From Kitasatospora humi (GTDB lineage: Bacteria > Actinomycetota > Actinomycetes > Streptomycetales > Streptomycetaceae), in NCBI RefSeq assembly GCF_020907985.1, contig NZ_JAJJPA010000007.1, positions 62,001 through 126,000 of the forward strand: a stretch of DNA of 64,000 nucleotides, given 5' to 3'. The position numbers were made by a program, and so were the translations under genes. Positions 1 through 9,301 of this stretch are shown piece after piece (position 1 is the stretch's first letter; every line of letters begins with the position of its first letter). The notes below the pieces were generated by a model. That model was not told the origin of the DNA, made no database searches, and saw only the letters and a list, made by a program, of their open reading frames with translations.

Positions 1-2
1 CG

Positions 3-1337
3 TCCTCGGCCGAGGTGCCGGCCGAGCGGCGGCCGGTGGTCTTCGTGGGCCCGTACGAGCACCACTCGAACGAGCTGCCCTGGCGGGAGTCGGCCGCCGA
101 TGTGGTGGTGATCCGCGAGGACGCCGACGGCCGCATCGACCTGGCCGACCTGCGGGCCCGGCTCGTCCGCCACGCCGGCCGGCCGTTGAAGATCGGCAGC
201 TTCTCGGCCGCGTCCAACGTCACCGGCATCCGCTCCGACACGGACGCCATCGCCCACCTGTTGCACGCCCACGGCGCGCTGTCCGTCTGGGACTTCGCGA
301 CCGCCGGCCCCTACCTGCCGATCCGCGTCGGTGGGTCGGCGCCCGGGCGCGGCGACCACAAGGACGCCGTGTTCCTCTCCCCGCACAAGTTCGTCGGCGG
401 CCCGCAGACCCCGGGCGTCCTGGTGGTGCGGCGCCAGCTGATCCGCAACGCGGTGCCGACCGCGCCGGGCGGCGGCACCGTCTCCTACGTGAGCCCCGCC
501 GACCACCGCTACCTCGACGATCCGGTGGCCCGCGAGGAGAGCGGCACCCCGGCGATCGTGGAGTCGATCCGCGCCGGGCTGGTCTTCGCCCTCAAGGAGG
601 CGGTCGGCACCGAACTCATCCACACCCGGGAGGAACGGGCCTGGCGGGCGGCGCTCGCCCGCTGGCGGGACAACCCCGACATCGTGGTGCTGGGCAACGT
701 CGACGTGCCGCGCCTGCCCGTGGTCTCGTTCCTGATCCGCCACGAGGAGCAGTTCCTGCACCACAACTACGTGGTGGCGCTGCTCAACGACCTCTTCGGC
801 ATCCAGGCCCGCGGCGGCTGCTCGTGCGCCGGCCCTTACGGCCACCGGCTGCTGGGCATCGGCCCCAAGCGTTCGGAGGCCTTCCGCGAGCAGATCGTCG
901 AGCACGGCTTCGACGGCCTCAAGCCCGGCTGGACCCGGGTCAGCTTCCCGTACTTCATGTCGGACACGGTCCGGGACTACGTCGTCGACGCGGTCGACCT
1001 GATCGCCGCCGAGGGCCACCGCCTGCTGCCCGACTACCGCTTCTGCCCCCGCACCGGCCGCTGGCGCCACCGGGCGGCCGCCGGCGATCCACCGCTGCGA
1101 CTGACCGACCTGCGCTTCGACGGGCCCGACCCGCTCGGCCGGCCGGCCCGCCGTCCGCCCCTGGGGGAGGATGCGCTCCGCGGCCACCTCGCCGAGGCGC
1201 GGGCGCTGCTCGCGGGGCGGCGACCCGAGGCCCGGGCGCCGCTCGGGGGGCTCCGGGCGGCGGCGCCCGGCGGGCCGAACGGGCTGCCCGCCGGCTTCGA
1301 GGCGCTGCGCTGGTTCCCGCTCCCGCCCACGACCTGA
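3..1337 (+). CDS. Class V aminotransferase / cysteine-desulfurase-fold PLP enzyme, 5' end outside window
   Basis: PLP-dependent enzyme of the class V aminotransferase (NifS/SufS-like) fold; at least 440 residues are visible. The likely Schiff-base lysine is in SPHKFVGG, and SAASNVTG plus the downstream GGCSCAGPYG segment are typical of the fold. The open frame continues to the left edge, so the GTG at 15 is probably internal and the true start lies outside. The C-terminal ~70 residues are Pro/Arg/Gly-rich and look like a disordered tail. Substrate is unknown: the family includes desulfurases, selenocysteine lyases, kynureninase-like enzymes and isopenicillin-N epimerase-like proteins. The next gene on the same strand starts 193 bases downstream, so co-transcription is uncertain. 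Confidence 0.8.
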   Translation, partial: SSAEVPAERRPVVFVGPYEHHSNELPWRESAADVVVIREDADGRIDLADLRARLVRHAGRPLKIGSFSAASNVTGIRSDTDAIAHLLHAHGALSVWDFATAGPYLPIRVGGSAPGRGDHKDAVFLSPHKFVGGPQTPGVLVVRRQLIRNAVPTAPGGGTVSYVSPADHRYLDDPVAREESGTPAIVESIRAGLVFALKEAVGTELIHTREERAWRAALARWRDNPDIVVLGNVDVPRLPVVSFLIRHEEQFLHHNYVVALLNDLFGIQARGGCSCAGPYGHRLLGIGPKRSEAFREQIVEHGFDGLKPGWTRVSFPYFMSDTVRDYVVDAVDLIAAEGHRLLPDYRFCPRTGRWRHRAAAGDPPLRLTDLRFDGPDPLGRPARRPPLGEDALRGHLAEARALLAGRRPEARAPLGGLRAAAPGGPNGLPAGFEALRWFPLPPTT

Positions 1338-1530
1338 GCCCGGCCACGGGCGCGAGCACTTGGGCCTGGCCGGAGGCGGCCCCCACGGCCTGGGCCGACC
1401 GCCGCTTGCGGATCATGGAGAATGGGGGCTGATCAGCGGTCGGCAGCCGGCAGCGCGACCGGCCTGCGGTGGCGACCTGCCGTTGCCGCCGCGGGAGTGG
1501 CAGGCCGGCAGCGGGTGAGGAGCGGATCGG

Positions 1531-4362
1531 ATGGCGGAGCGGCACGCCCGTGCGGCGGCCGGCCCCGCGCGCCTGGTCGGGCGCGCCACGCAGACCGCCC
1601 GGCTGCGCGAACGCCTGGCGGCCGGGCTGCGCGGGCGGGGCGGTTCGCTCTTCGTGTCGGGCGAGGCCGGTGCCGGGGTGACCAGCCTGCTGGAGTGCTG
1701 CCTGCCCGAGGCGGTGGACGCGGGGGCGCAGGTCTGGCGCGGGGCCGCCGACGAGCTCGGTCGGCGGCTGCCGCTGCTGCCGTTCCTGGAGTGCCGCACC
1801 GCCGACGGGCTCCCGCTCTACCGCTCCGACCCGGAGCTGGCCGACCTCGCCAGGGCGGGCGGCGGGGGTGTCTCGGTCACGGCGACCAGCGGTGTGCTGC
1901 TGGAGGTCGTGACGGAGCAGTGCGCCCGGGGGCCGTTGGTGGTGCTGATCGACGACGCGCAGTGGCTGGACGAGGCGTCGGTGGCGCTGTGGCAGCGGCT
2001 GGACCGGCTCGCCGCCGAGCTGCCCCTGGTCCTGCTCGGCGGCCTGCGCGGCGGCACGTGGGCGCAGCCCGTGGCCCGGCTGGTCGGCACCGCCGCGGAG
2101 CGCGGCGACCTGGTCGAGCTGCGGCCGCTGCCGCCGGACGAGGCCGTCGAACTCGCCCGGCGGCACCTCGGCGCGGCTCCGGGTGCGGGGCTGCGCCGGC
2201 TGGTGCCCGAGGCCGGCGGCAACCCCCGCTTCCTGCTGGACCTGCTCGACGCCCTCGAGCACGCCGGAGCGTTGCACCGCACCGGGCGGGAGGTCGACGT
2301 CGCCGACGGCACCGCGGCGATAGCGTTCACCGAGGTCGCCCGGCTACGGCTGGTCGAGCTGTCGGAGGACGCCGCCGACCTGCTGCGGACGGCGGCCCTG
2401 CTCGGCCGTCGCGCGGAACTCGCCGACGTCGCCGCGGTGTCCGGCCGCTCGGCGACCTCGCTGCTCACGGCGGTCGAGGAGGCGGTCTCGGCCGGACTGC
2501 TGGTCTCCCGGGAGACCGGGCTGGAGTTCCGCCACCCGGTGTTCTGGCGGGGTGTCGTCGACAGCATCCCCGCGGTCCTGCGCAGGGTGCTGCGGCGCGA
2601 TGCCGCGCGGCGGCTGGCCGGGGTGGGCGCGGACGTGGCGCAGGTCGCCCGGCTGCTCGCCGAGTCCGGCCCGCAGCTGGACGACTGGGCCGCGAGCTGG
2701 CTGCACGACCAGGCCGCCCTGCTGGTCGAGCGGGCACCGGAGACGGCCGTGCCGCTGCTGCGAACCGCGCTGGAACACGGTCGCGCCGACGACCGGGCGG
2801 TCGGGCTCCGGGCGGTACTGGCCCGTGCCATGCTGCGCACCCGCCGCTACCGCGAGGCGATGGAGCTGGCCCGGCAGATCCTCGCCACCGCGACCGATCC
2901 GGCCCTGACCGCCGCCGTGGCCTGGGACTTCGTCCGCGGCCTCCACCTGGCCGGCGGGCACACCGAGGCCGCCCGGGTGTGCCGGGAGCAGCTCGCCCGG
3001 CCGGGCGTGCCGCCGGTGCTGCGGGCCCGGCTCGGCGCGGCACTGGCCTTCTCCCTGCTCACCGTCGGTGACCGGCCCGGGCCCTGGCCGGCGGCGGGTC
3101 GGGACGCTGCCGAGGTCACGGCCGACCCGTGGTCCCGGGCGCTGCTGACCCTGTGCCGAGCGGTGCTGGCCCGCGCGGACGGTGACAGCGGCCGGGCACT
3201 GGAGCTGCTGGCGGACGCCCGTGACCGGCTGGCCGGACCAGGCGACGGCAGGCCCGGCCTGCGCGCCGTCGTGCTGGCCGAACTCGCCGACCTGTTGGGC
3301 GAGTTCGACAGATCCACCGAGGCAGACCAGGCCCAGGCGGAGGCCGAGGAGTGGGCCGGCCGGTCGGACTCGCGCGATCCGCGCTGGGCGGCCGTCGCCG
3401 GTTTCGTCCGCCAGGTGCGGGACGGCGACTGGACGGGTGCCGCCGCCGACTTGGCCGAGCTGTGCCGCCCCGAGGAGCCCCAGCCGATGCTCACCGCCCA
3501 CTGCGCCCAGGCGGTGCGGCTGGCCGTCTGCGGCGAGCCGCGGGAGGCGGCCGCCCAGCTGGCGCAGGCCCGCCGACTGGCCGGCTCCCGGGCGGTCGGC
3601 TGGCAGGCCGTCATGCTGGCCGCCGCGGAGGCGCTGGCGGCCGAGCGCGAGGGGGACCCGCTGCGCGCCCTGCGGTCCCTGGAGACCGTGCTGACCGGGC
3701 GGTACGTCGGCGGGTACGCCTACCGGCTGCTGTGGGTGCCGCGGGCGGTGCGGCTCGCGCTGGCGACCGGCCACGCCGAAACGGCCGAGCGCTTCGTCGC
3801 GTTGGCCCGCGAGGCGGTGCGGGTGGAACCGCTGCCGAACCGGCTCCAGGTGCTCGGCTGGTGCGAGGCGCTGACGCACGCGGACGAGGTCGGGCTGGTC
3901 GCGGCGGCCGAGTACTTCCGTGCGGTCGGCCGCCGGACGCAGTCGGCCTGGGTGCTGGAGGACTTGGCCGCCGTGCGGGCGGAGCGCGGCAACGCCGCGG
4001 CGGCGCGCGCGGCGCTCACCGAGGCGCTGGCCCGCTACCGGGAGTCGGGCGCCGCTGCGGAGGCCCGCCGGGCCGAGGCGCGGCTGCGCTCGGCCGGCGT
4101 CGAGACCTCGGCGCACCGCCCGGCCGGCGGCGACCGACCGCCCAGCGGCTGGGCGGCGCTGACGCCGGCCGAGCTGACGGTGGCCCAGTTGGTGGGCCGG
4201 GGGCTGTCCAACCCGGAGATCGCGGCCAGGCTGGCCGTCTCCCCCCGGACGGTCCAGACGCACGTCTCGCGCGTGCTCGGCAAGCTCGGCGCCGAATCGC
4301 GGGTCGCCATCGCCAAGGAGCTGGCCCGCCAGGCTCACCGGGCCGCTCCCCCGGCCGGTTGA
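1531..4362 (+). CDS. LAL-family LuxR regulator with degenerate Walker A motif
   Basis: Large ATP-binding LuxR-type (LAL/MalT-like) transcriptional regulator, 943 aa. The N-terminal AAA-like NTPase domain has P-loop GEAGAGVTS at about residues 44-52, where valine replaces the invariant lysine, and Walker B LVVLIDDAQW near 136-145. A long helical TPR-like middle region follows. The C-terminal HTH (about 868-930) reads LTPAELTVAQLVGRGLSNPE...TVQTHVSRVLGKLG, a canonical GerE/LuxR domain. ATG at 1531 is preceded by a GAGGAG-type ribosome site. It converges on a second LAL gene with 17 bases between the stop codons. Other LALs often activate secondary metabolism or sugar use; the target here is unknown. 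The loss of the P-loop lysine predicts weak or absent ATP hydrolysis. Confidence 0.9.
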   Translation: MAERHARAAAGPARLVGRATQTARLRERLAAGLRGRGGSLFVSGEAGAGVTSLLECCLPEAVDAGAQVWRGAADELGRRLPLLPFLECRTADGLPLYRSDPELADLARAGGGGVSVTATSGVLLEVVTEQCARGPLVVLIDDAQWLDEASVALWQRLDRLAAELPLVLLGGLRGGTWAQPVARLVGTAAERGDLVELRPLPPDEAVELARRHLGAAPGAGLRRLVPEAGGNPRFLLDLLDALEHAGALHRTGREVDVADGTAAIAFTEVARLRLVELSEDAADLLRTAALLGRRAELADVAAVSGRSATSLLTAVEEAVSAGLLVSRETGLEFRHPVFWRGVVDSIPAVLRRVLRRDAARRLAGVGADVAQVARLLAESGPQLDDWAASWLHDQAALLVERAPETAVPLLRTALEHGRADDRAVGLRAVLARAMLRTRRYREAMELARQILATATDPALTAAVAWDFVRGLHLAGGHTEAARVCREQLARPGVPPVLRARLGAALAFSLLTVGDRPGPWPAAGRDAAEVTADPWSRALLTLCRAVLARADGDSGRALELLADARDRLAGPGDGRPGLRAVVLAELADLLGEFDRSTEADQAQAEAEEWAGRSDSRDPRWAAVAGFVRQVRDGDWTGAAADLAELCRPEEPQPMLTAHCAQAVRLAVCGEPREAAAQLAQARRLAGSRAVGWQAVMLAAAEALAAEREGDPLRALRSLETVLTGRYVGGYAYRLLWVPRAVRLALATGHAETAERFVALAREAVRVEPLPNRLQVLGWCEALTHADEVGLVAAAEYFRAVGRRTQSAWVLEDLAAVRAERGNAAAARAALTEALARYRESGAAAEARRAEARLRSAGVETSAHRPAGGDRPPSGWAALTPAELTVAQLVGRGLSNPEIAARLAVSPRTVQTHVSRVLGKLGAESRVAIAKELARQAHRAAPPAG

Positions 4363-4379
4363 CCGGGTGGCGTCCCCGC

Positions 4380-7178
4380 TCAGGCCGCCGCGGGGTCGGG
4401 CACGTGGTGGGGGATCTCCACCCGGGAGCGCAGTTGGAGTTTGGCCAGGATCCGGGAGACGTGGGTCTGCACGGTGCGGCGCGGCAGGTTGAGCTCGGCG
4501 GCGATCTGCGGGTTGGACAGCGGCCGGGCCGCCAGCAGGGCGATGCGCCGCTCGGTGGCGGTGAGGGCGTCCCAGCCCCGCTGCGGGCCGTCGAGTGCCG
4601 CCGACAGGCTGCTGACCACGCCGAGCCGCCGGTACCCGGCCAGCGCCTGGTCGGCGGCGGCCTCGGCCTTGCGGTGCTCACCGGCGGCGCGGTGCGCGAG
4701 CACGGCGTCGTGCAGCGCCTGGGCGCTCTCCAACGGCCGGTCGGTGTGCTGGTAGTAGGCCGCCACCTCGTGCAGCGCGGCCGCGTCGCCGGCGAGCAGC
4801 GCCGCGCAGTGCGCGGCGCTCTGCCGCCAGTACGGCACGGCGGCGCGCTCAGCCTCGGTGCGGCAGATCCCGGCCGCTCGGCGGGCGGTGGCGCGGTCGC
4901 CGGCGGCCAGCGCGCACCGGACCAGCTGGGGCAGCCAGCGGAAGCGGGCGTCCTGGTCGTTGACCCGGGCCGGGTCGAAGTGCTCCAGCAGGGCGGCCAC
5001 GGCCTCGGCCGGCCGGCCCGCGCGGTCGGCCGCCACGGCCCGGGCCAGTCGCTGCCACTGCCCGGCGTGGACGTCGTACTCGCCGCCCGGCATGCCCGCG
5101 CACTTGTCGAGGTGGAACCGCAGCCGCTCCTCGTCCCCGCGGTACGCGGCGATGACGGCGAGCATCCCCTGGAGGAGGTAGAGCGACCAGTTCTCCGCCG
5201 GGTCCTCCTCGACGAGGTGCTCGACCTCGGCCGTCGCCTCGTCCCAACGCCCCTGCCGGAACCGGAGTTCGAAGAGGTCCAAGGTGGTCGCGTGCGGGGT
5301 GGCGCCGCCGAGCTGCCCGATGGTCGCGAGCAGCGACTCGACGGCGTCCTCGGTCTCGCCGCACCGGTCGAGCTGGTGCAGCGGGAGCAGCGTGCCGCCC
5401 TGGGCGATGGCCAGCATGAAGCGCAGCGAGGGGTCGCGGCGAAGCGCGTCGACGGCCTGGCCGGCCGCCCGGAGTGCGGCGGCCGGGTCCTCGCTGATCA
5501 GGAACTGGGACTTGAACCAGCAGGCCAGCCCCACCGCGAACCAGGCGCCGCAGGCCGTGCCCAGCTCGATGGCCCGGTCGGCGTGGCGGTGCGCCGCCTC
5601 CTTGTCGCCCAGGTTGTCCTCGGAGGTGGCCACGGTGGCCCAGATGGCGGCGACCCACTCGGGCGGCACGTCGCCCCTGGCGACGACCTGCTCGGCGAGC
5701 TCGACGACCTCGGTGAACCGGCCGCTGCGCTGCAGGTGGACGGTCAGCCGGTAGCTCGCTTCGCCGATCGCCGCGGGATCGGCGCTGTCGGCCAGCAGGC
5801 GACGGCACGACTCGGCCGCCTCGTCGTGGCGTTGCAGCCGCTGCAGGGCGGTGATCAGCGCCAGGTGGACGGCGGCGGCCGGCGCTCCGGTGCGGTCCGC
5901 GGTGAGCAGCGGTGACAGCAGCTCGACGGCGATGGCGGGAGCACGGTTGACCAGGGTCTCGGTGTGCTCCGTGAGCCAGCCCAGGGCCCAACTCCCCTGC
6001 GGCGCCCAGCCGCGGACCTCGCCGGCCGCGGCGGCCTTCGCGAGCTGGCGCAGCACCCCGTCGAGCGGCAGGCCCGCTTCCTGCAGGCGCTGGGCCGCCC
6101 GGGCGTGCAGCGACGGCCGCAGCGCCCCCGGGATCAGCTCGTAGAGCGCCTGCTGGAGCAGGGGGTTGCGGAAGGCCGTCGTGGCGCCGTCGTCCGCCAG
6201 CAGGCCGGCGGTCACCGCGTCGGCGAGCAGCCGCGCCACGTCGCGCGCCTCGCCGTCCACGACCGCCAGTGCCTCCTCGGTGCCGCAGTCCGGCCCCAGC
6301 ACGCTCAGCGTCTGCAGGAACTCGCGCTGCTCGGAGGGCAGATGGCGGATCCGGTTGCGCACCGCGCCGGTCAGCGTGGGGCCCTGGAGGTCGGCCGCCA
6401 GGTCGAGCCCGGGGCGGCCGTCGCCGGCCGGGCGCAGCAGCTCCTCGCGGGTGACGTGGGCCAGGAACTCCGCGGCGTGCAGCGGATTGCCCCCGGTGTC
6501 CAACAGCAGCCGGGTCAGTCGCGGGCCGGGCACCGCCCCCAGGGCGTGGGCGGCGAACCCGGTCAGCGCCGGCCCGTCCAGCGCCGCCAGCCGCACCACC
6601 GGTCCGCGCTGTCGCAGCCGGCCGCGCCGCAGCGCGTCCGCCGCGGCCGACGCACCGCGCAGCCGCATGGCGCCGACCAGCAGCAGCGGCAACTGGTCGG
6701 CGTACCGCGCCAGTCGCTGCCACCAGAGCGCCGAGGCGTCGTCCACCCACTGCAGGTCGTCCAGGCTCAGCAGCAGTGGCCGCTCGGTGCACGTCCGCTC
6801 CGCCAGGCCCAGCAGCCGCTCGACCAGCGCCGGTACCGCGTCCTGCCGCGCCCCGGCACCGACCCGCAGCAACCGCCGGATCTCCGCCCGCTCGGCGTCC
6901 GCGTCCGCGTCCGCACCGCGCCGGTGCACCCCCAGCGCATCGAGCACCGGCGACAGCGGCAGCCCGCCGGCCGCCTCGTCGCAGGTGCCGCGCAGCACCG
7001 TGAACCCGGCGGCCCGGGCCCTGGCCTCCAGCGCCCGGGTCAGCGAGGTCTTGCCGATCCCGCCCTCGCCCTCGATCAGGACGGCCGCCCCGAAACCCCG
7101 CTCCGCCCCGTCGAGCAGCTCCGACAGCCGCGCGATCTCCTCGTCCCGCCCGAACAGCACTTCCTCGCGCGCCGCCAC
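4380..7178 (-). CDS. LAL-family LuxR regulator with intact Walker A
   Basis: Second large LAL regulator, 932 aa from the preferred GTG at 7178. That start has GGGGAAGG a few bases upstream and places the family hallmark FGRDEEIARL near residue 10; a TTG at 7214 would add 12 residues but lacks a good ribosome site. Walker A GEGGIGKTS (about 37-45) is complete and Walker B reads LLLSLDDLQWVDD. The C-terminal HTH contains LTATERRIALLA...SNPQIAAELNLPRRTVQTHVSRILAKL. Helical repeat region in between. Same architecture as its convergent neighbour and similar at the HTH, so the two are probably ancient paralogues or exchange partners. Regulon unknown. Confidence 0.9.
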   Translation of the reverse strand: MAAREEVLFGRDEEIARLSELLDGAERGFGAAVLIEGEGGIGKTSLTRALEARARAAGFTVLRGTCDEAAGGLPLSPVLDALGVHRRGADADADAERAEIRRLLRVGAGARQDAVPALVERLLGLAERTCTERPLLLSLDDLQWVDDASALWWQRLARYADQLPLLLVGAMRLRGASAAADALRRGRLRQRGPVVRLAALDGPALTGFAAHALGAVPGPRLTRLLLDTGGNPLHAAEFLAHVTREELLRPAGDGRPGLDLAADLQGPTLTGAVRNRIRHLPSEQREFLQTLSVLGPDCGTEEALAVVDGEARDVARLLADAVTAGLLADDGATTAFRNPLLQQALYELIPGALRPSLHARAAQRLQEAGLPLDGVLRQLAKAAAAGEVRGWAPQGSWALGWLTEHTETLVNRAPAIAVELLSPLLTADRTGAPAAAVHLALITALQRLQRHDEAAESCRRLLADSADPAAIGEASYRLTVHLQRSGRFTEVVELAEQVVARGDVPPEWVAAIWATVATSEDNLGDKEAAHRHADRAIELGTACGAWFAVGLACWFKSQFLISEDPAAALRAAGQAVDALRRDPSLRFMLAIAQGGTLLPLHQLDRCGETEDAVESLLATIGQLGGATPHATTLDLFELRFRQGRWDEATAEVEHLVEEDPAENWSLYLLQGMLAVIAAYRGDEERLRFHLDKCAGMPGGEYDVHAGQWQRLARAVAADRAGRPAEAVAALLEHFDPARVNDQDARFRWLPQLVRCALAAGDRATARRAAGICRTEAERAAVPYWRQSAAHCAALLAGDAAALHEVAAYYQHTDRPLESAQALHDAVLAHRAAGEHRKAEAAADQALAGYRRLGVVSSLSAALDGPQRGWDALTATERRIALLAARPLSNPQIAAELNLPRRTVQTHVSRILAKLQLRSRVEIPHHVPDPAAA

Positions 7179-7355
7179 GTCACCTTCCCCAGGGAACCCG
7201 TCTTGCCGCGGCAAGCGTACGTGGCCCCGGCGGCGGGTCAGCCGGCCGACGTCGGCGCGGCATCGCGCCCCCTCACCGGCGACGAGCGCCTGGGAACGGG
7301 ACCGGCGGAGTCAACCACCCGCCGCGCGGACCGAGTTGTGCTGGGCGGGCTCGGT

Positions 7356-8882
7356 TCAGCCGCCGAACCGGATCGACTCGATCTTCTTGTCGAACCCGAT
7401 GGTGCCGAGGTCGGCGATGCGGGCGGTCACCACGGCCGAGGTGCCGGTGCAGTCGCGGCCGGTCCAGATCTTGACCGGGCCGCCGCTGAGGTCCAGCGAG
7501 GAGGCCGAATCGGGGATCGAGACGTTCTGGCACCCGGGACCGGCGATGTTCTCCGAGCCGTGGGGTTCGGTGAAGTTGACGCCGGTGTCCAGCGTGACCA
7601 CGCCATTGCCGAGCACGACCGGGGCGGCGGCGGCGGTGGAGGCGGCGGTGGTGGGCGAGGGGACGCCGCTGGAACCGCTGGGCGACGCGCTCGTGCTGCC
7701 GCCCGCGGCCGTGCCCGCACCCGCACCCGTGCTCGCCGGGGCGGCGCCCGGCGATGCCGAACCGGACGCCGACCCCGACGCCGACCCCGACGGCGCCGCG
7801 CTGCCGCCGTCCGCCGGCAGGACCTTCGCTCCGTGCGGCGACACCGCGAACCAGGTGCCGCCCACGCCCTCACCGTTGACCTGGCCCGGCGCGGTGTCCT
7901 TGCTGAACCGGTAGACCGGCCAGCCGCCGATGGTGACCTGGCGGCTGCCGTCCGAGCGGGTCACCACCCCGACCTGGGAGGTCGGCACGCCGTCGACGAA
8001 GATCCGCGAACCGGGCTGCACCAGCACCGGCGGCCAGGTGGTCGCGCAGGCGCCGTCGCAGACCGACTTGGACGGCTTCGCCGAGTCCTTGTCGAACCGG
8101 TACAGCGTGAAGCCCGCGCCGTCGTGCACGACCGGGGTCAGCCCGCCGGCCGAACCGGCGGTCAGCTGCACCCACTTCATCGCCTCCGGCGAGTTGCGCG
8201 GACCGGTGTAGAGGTCACCGGTGTTGGGCGGCGCGCCGTTCTGCGTCGCGGTGCCGTTGCGGTACTCCATACCGGTGTCCGCGTCGGTGCCCTGCCGGCT
8301 CTCGCCGGCCTTGCCGCCCTCCGGCGTGACGGCGAACCAAGTGCCACCCGCGCCCTGGCCGCCGGTCTGGCCGGGCGCGGTGTCCTTTCCGTACCGGTAC
8401 AACGGCCAACCGCCGAGCGTGACCTGCCAGTTGCCGTCGTCGCGCCTGACCACGCCGACGTCGGACCTGGCCACGCCGTCCAGGAAGATCCGGGCGCCCG
8501 GCTGGACCAGCACCGGCGGCCAGGCCGCGGCGCAGGCGCCGACGCAAGCGGACTTCGACGGGTTCGCCGAGTCCTTGTCGAACCGGTAGAGCGTGAAGCC
8601 CGCGCCGTTGTGGACCACCGGGTTGAGCGCCCCGGAGGCGCCCGCACTGAGCTGCACCCACTTCAGCGCGGCCGGGTTGCCCGCCGGGCCGGTCGCGAAG
8701 TCGCCGGTGCCGCCAGGGGCGTTGTGCTCCTTCGCGGTGCCGGGCTGGTAGTCCACTGGTGCCGTGGTCGTCGTCGCGGCGGCGCCGGGCTTCGACGCCG
8801 TCCCGTCTCCCGAACAGCCCGTCAAGGCCGCCATGCCGGCCGCCAGTACGGCTGCGGTCAACGCCACCCGGGTTCGAATCAT
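7356..8882 (-). CDS. Secreted-repeat lipoprotein with two COG4315-type repeats and C-terminal crystallin-like domain
   Basis: Predicted cell-surface lipoprotein, 508 aa. The signal peptide ends in the lipobox LTGC (Cys about residue 23). Two tandem ~150-residue blocks each carry the secreted repeat of unknown function (PF03640/COG4315): FTLYRFDKDS, CVGACAAAWPPVLV or CDGACATTWPPVLV, and GGWPLYRYGKDTAPGQ or GGWPVYRFSKDTAPGQ. The paired cysteines and aromatic WPP motif are conserved in both. A Ser/Ala/Gly/Thr linker (about 345-420) leads to an ~85-residue C-terminal domain with two cysteines (GPGCQNVSIP, GRDCTGTSAVV) resembling beta/gamma-crystallin or peptidase-inhibitor folds. GGGGAA ribosome site before ATG. 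Function unproven; relatives are thought to be envelope-associated, possibly redox-active. Confidence 0.85.
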   Translation of the reverse strand: MIRTRVALTAAVLAAGMAALTGCSGDGTASKPGAAATTTTAPVDYQPGTAKEHNAPGGTGDFATGPAGNPAALKWVQLSAGASGALNPVVHNGAGFTLYRFDKDSANPSKSACVGACAAAWPPVLVQPGARIFLDGVARSDVGVVRRDDGNWQVTLGGWPLYRYGKDTAPGQTGGQGAGGTWFAVTPEGGKAGESRQGTDADTGMEYRNGTATQNGAPPNTGDLYTGPRNSPEAMKWVQLTAGSAGGLTPVVHDGAGFTLYRFDKDSAKPSKSVCDGACATTWPPVLVQPGSRIFVDGVPTSQVGVVTRSDGSRQVTIGGWPVYRFSKDTAPGQVNGEGVGGTWFAVSPHGAKVLPADGGSAAPSGSASGSASGSASPGAAPASTGAGAGTAAGGSTSASPSGSSGVPSPTTAASTAAAAPVVLGNGVVTLDTGVNFTEPHGSENIAGPGCQNVSIPDSASSLDLSGGPVKIWTGRDCTGTSAVVTARIADLGTIGFDKKIESIRFGG

Positions 8883-9250
8883 CTGCCATTCCCCACAGTT
8901 CAGCGGGCCGCGTGCTGTTCGCGACCGTTCGGGATCCGTTACGGACCTCGGCGGCGGAATTCTCAGTCGGCTCCGGAAACGACCGCGTGAGGTGGATCAC
9001 GGGACCGACTGGTGAACCGGGCGGCCGGCGCGCTCGTCAAAGCCGGGCGCGGATTCCCGCGCCCTTGCCGACACCGTTTCCCATGTCGTTTGCCATGCGG
9101 ATACCCACACCGTTTCCGCTCGGTAGCAACGGCCGTGACCCGCCTTTCCGCCACCGAACGCTGCCGCGCGGGCCGGTTGCCCGAATTGCGCGGAGCCGGC
9201 GCCTGAGGCGTGCCCGCCGGTGCGCTGCCACCGCGGCTCGACAACGCCTC
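8883..9250. other. Intergenic region with no recognisable gene
   Basis: About 370 bases between the lipoprotein start and the sigma-operon terminator. It must hold the lipoprotein promoter, but I see no convincing -35/-10 pair. The string ACACCGTTTCC occurs twice about 30 bases apart near 9078-9115. No supported ORF. Confidence 0.5.
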
Positions 9251-9285
9251 GAAGGGGCTGCCCGCGCGGTGCGGGCAGCCCCTTC
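9251..9285 (-). terminator. Strong hairpin terminator after the anti-sigma gene
   Basis: Perfect 15-bp stem (9251-9265 with 9271-9285) and 5-base loop GCGGT, 16 bases beyond the anti-sigma stop codon. No clear U-tract follows, which is common for actinomycete terminators. Confidence 0.75.
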
Positions 9286-9301
9286 GTCGCGGCTCGCGTC
9301 G

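Noticed and set aside
2344..4338. Long open frame on the minus strand opposite the first LAL gene (664 codons)
   Set aside because: High GC keeps antisense frames open; the sequence is Gly/Arg/Gln-rich without any family, and the plus-strand protein is clearly LAL.
3351..9000. Several 850-1000-codon plus-strand frames across the second LAL gene and the lipoprotein
   Set aside because: Low-complexity Arg/Gly/Ala translations antisense to well-supported genes; no motifs.
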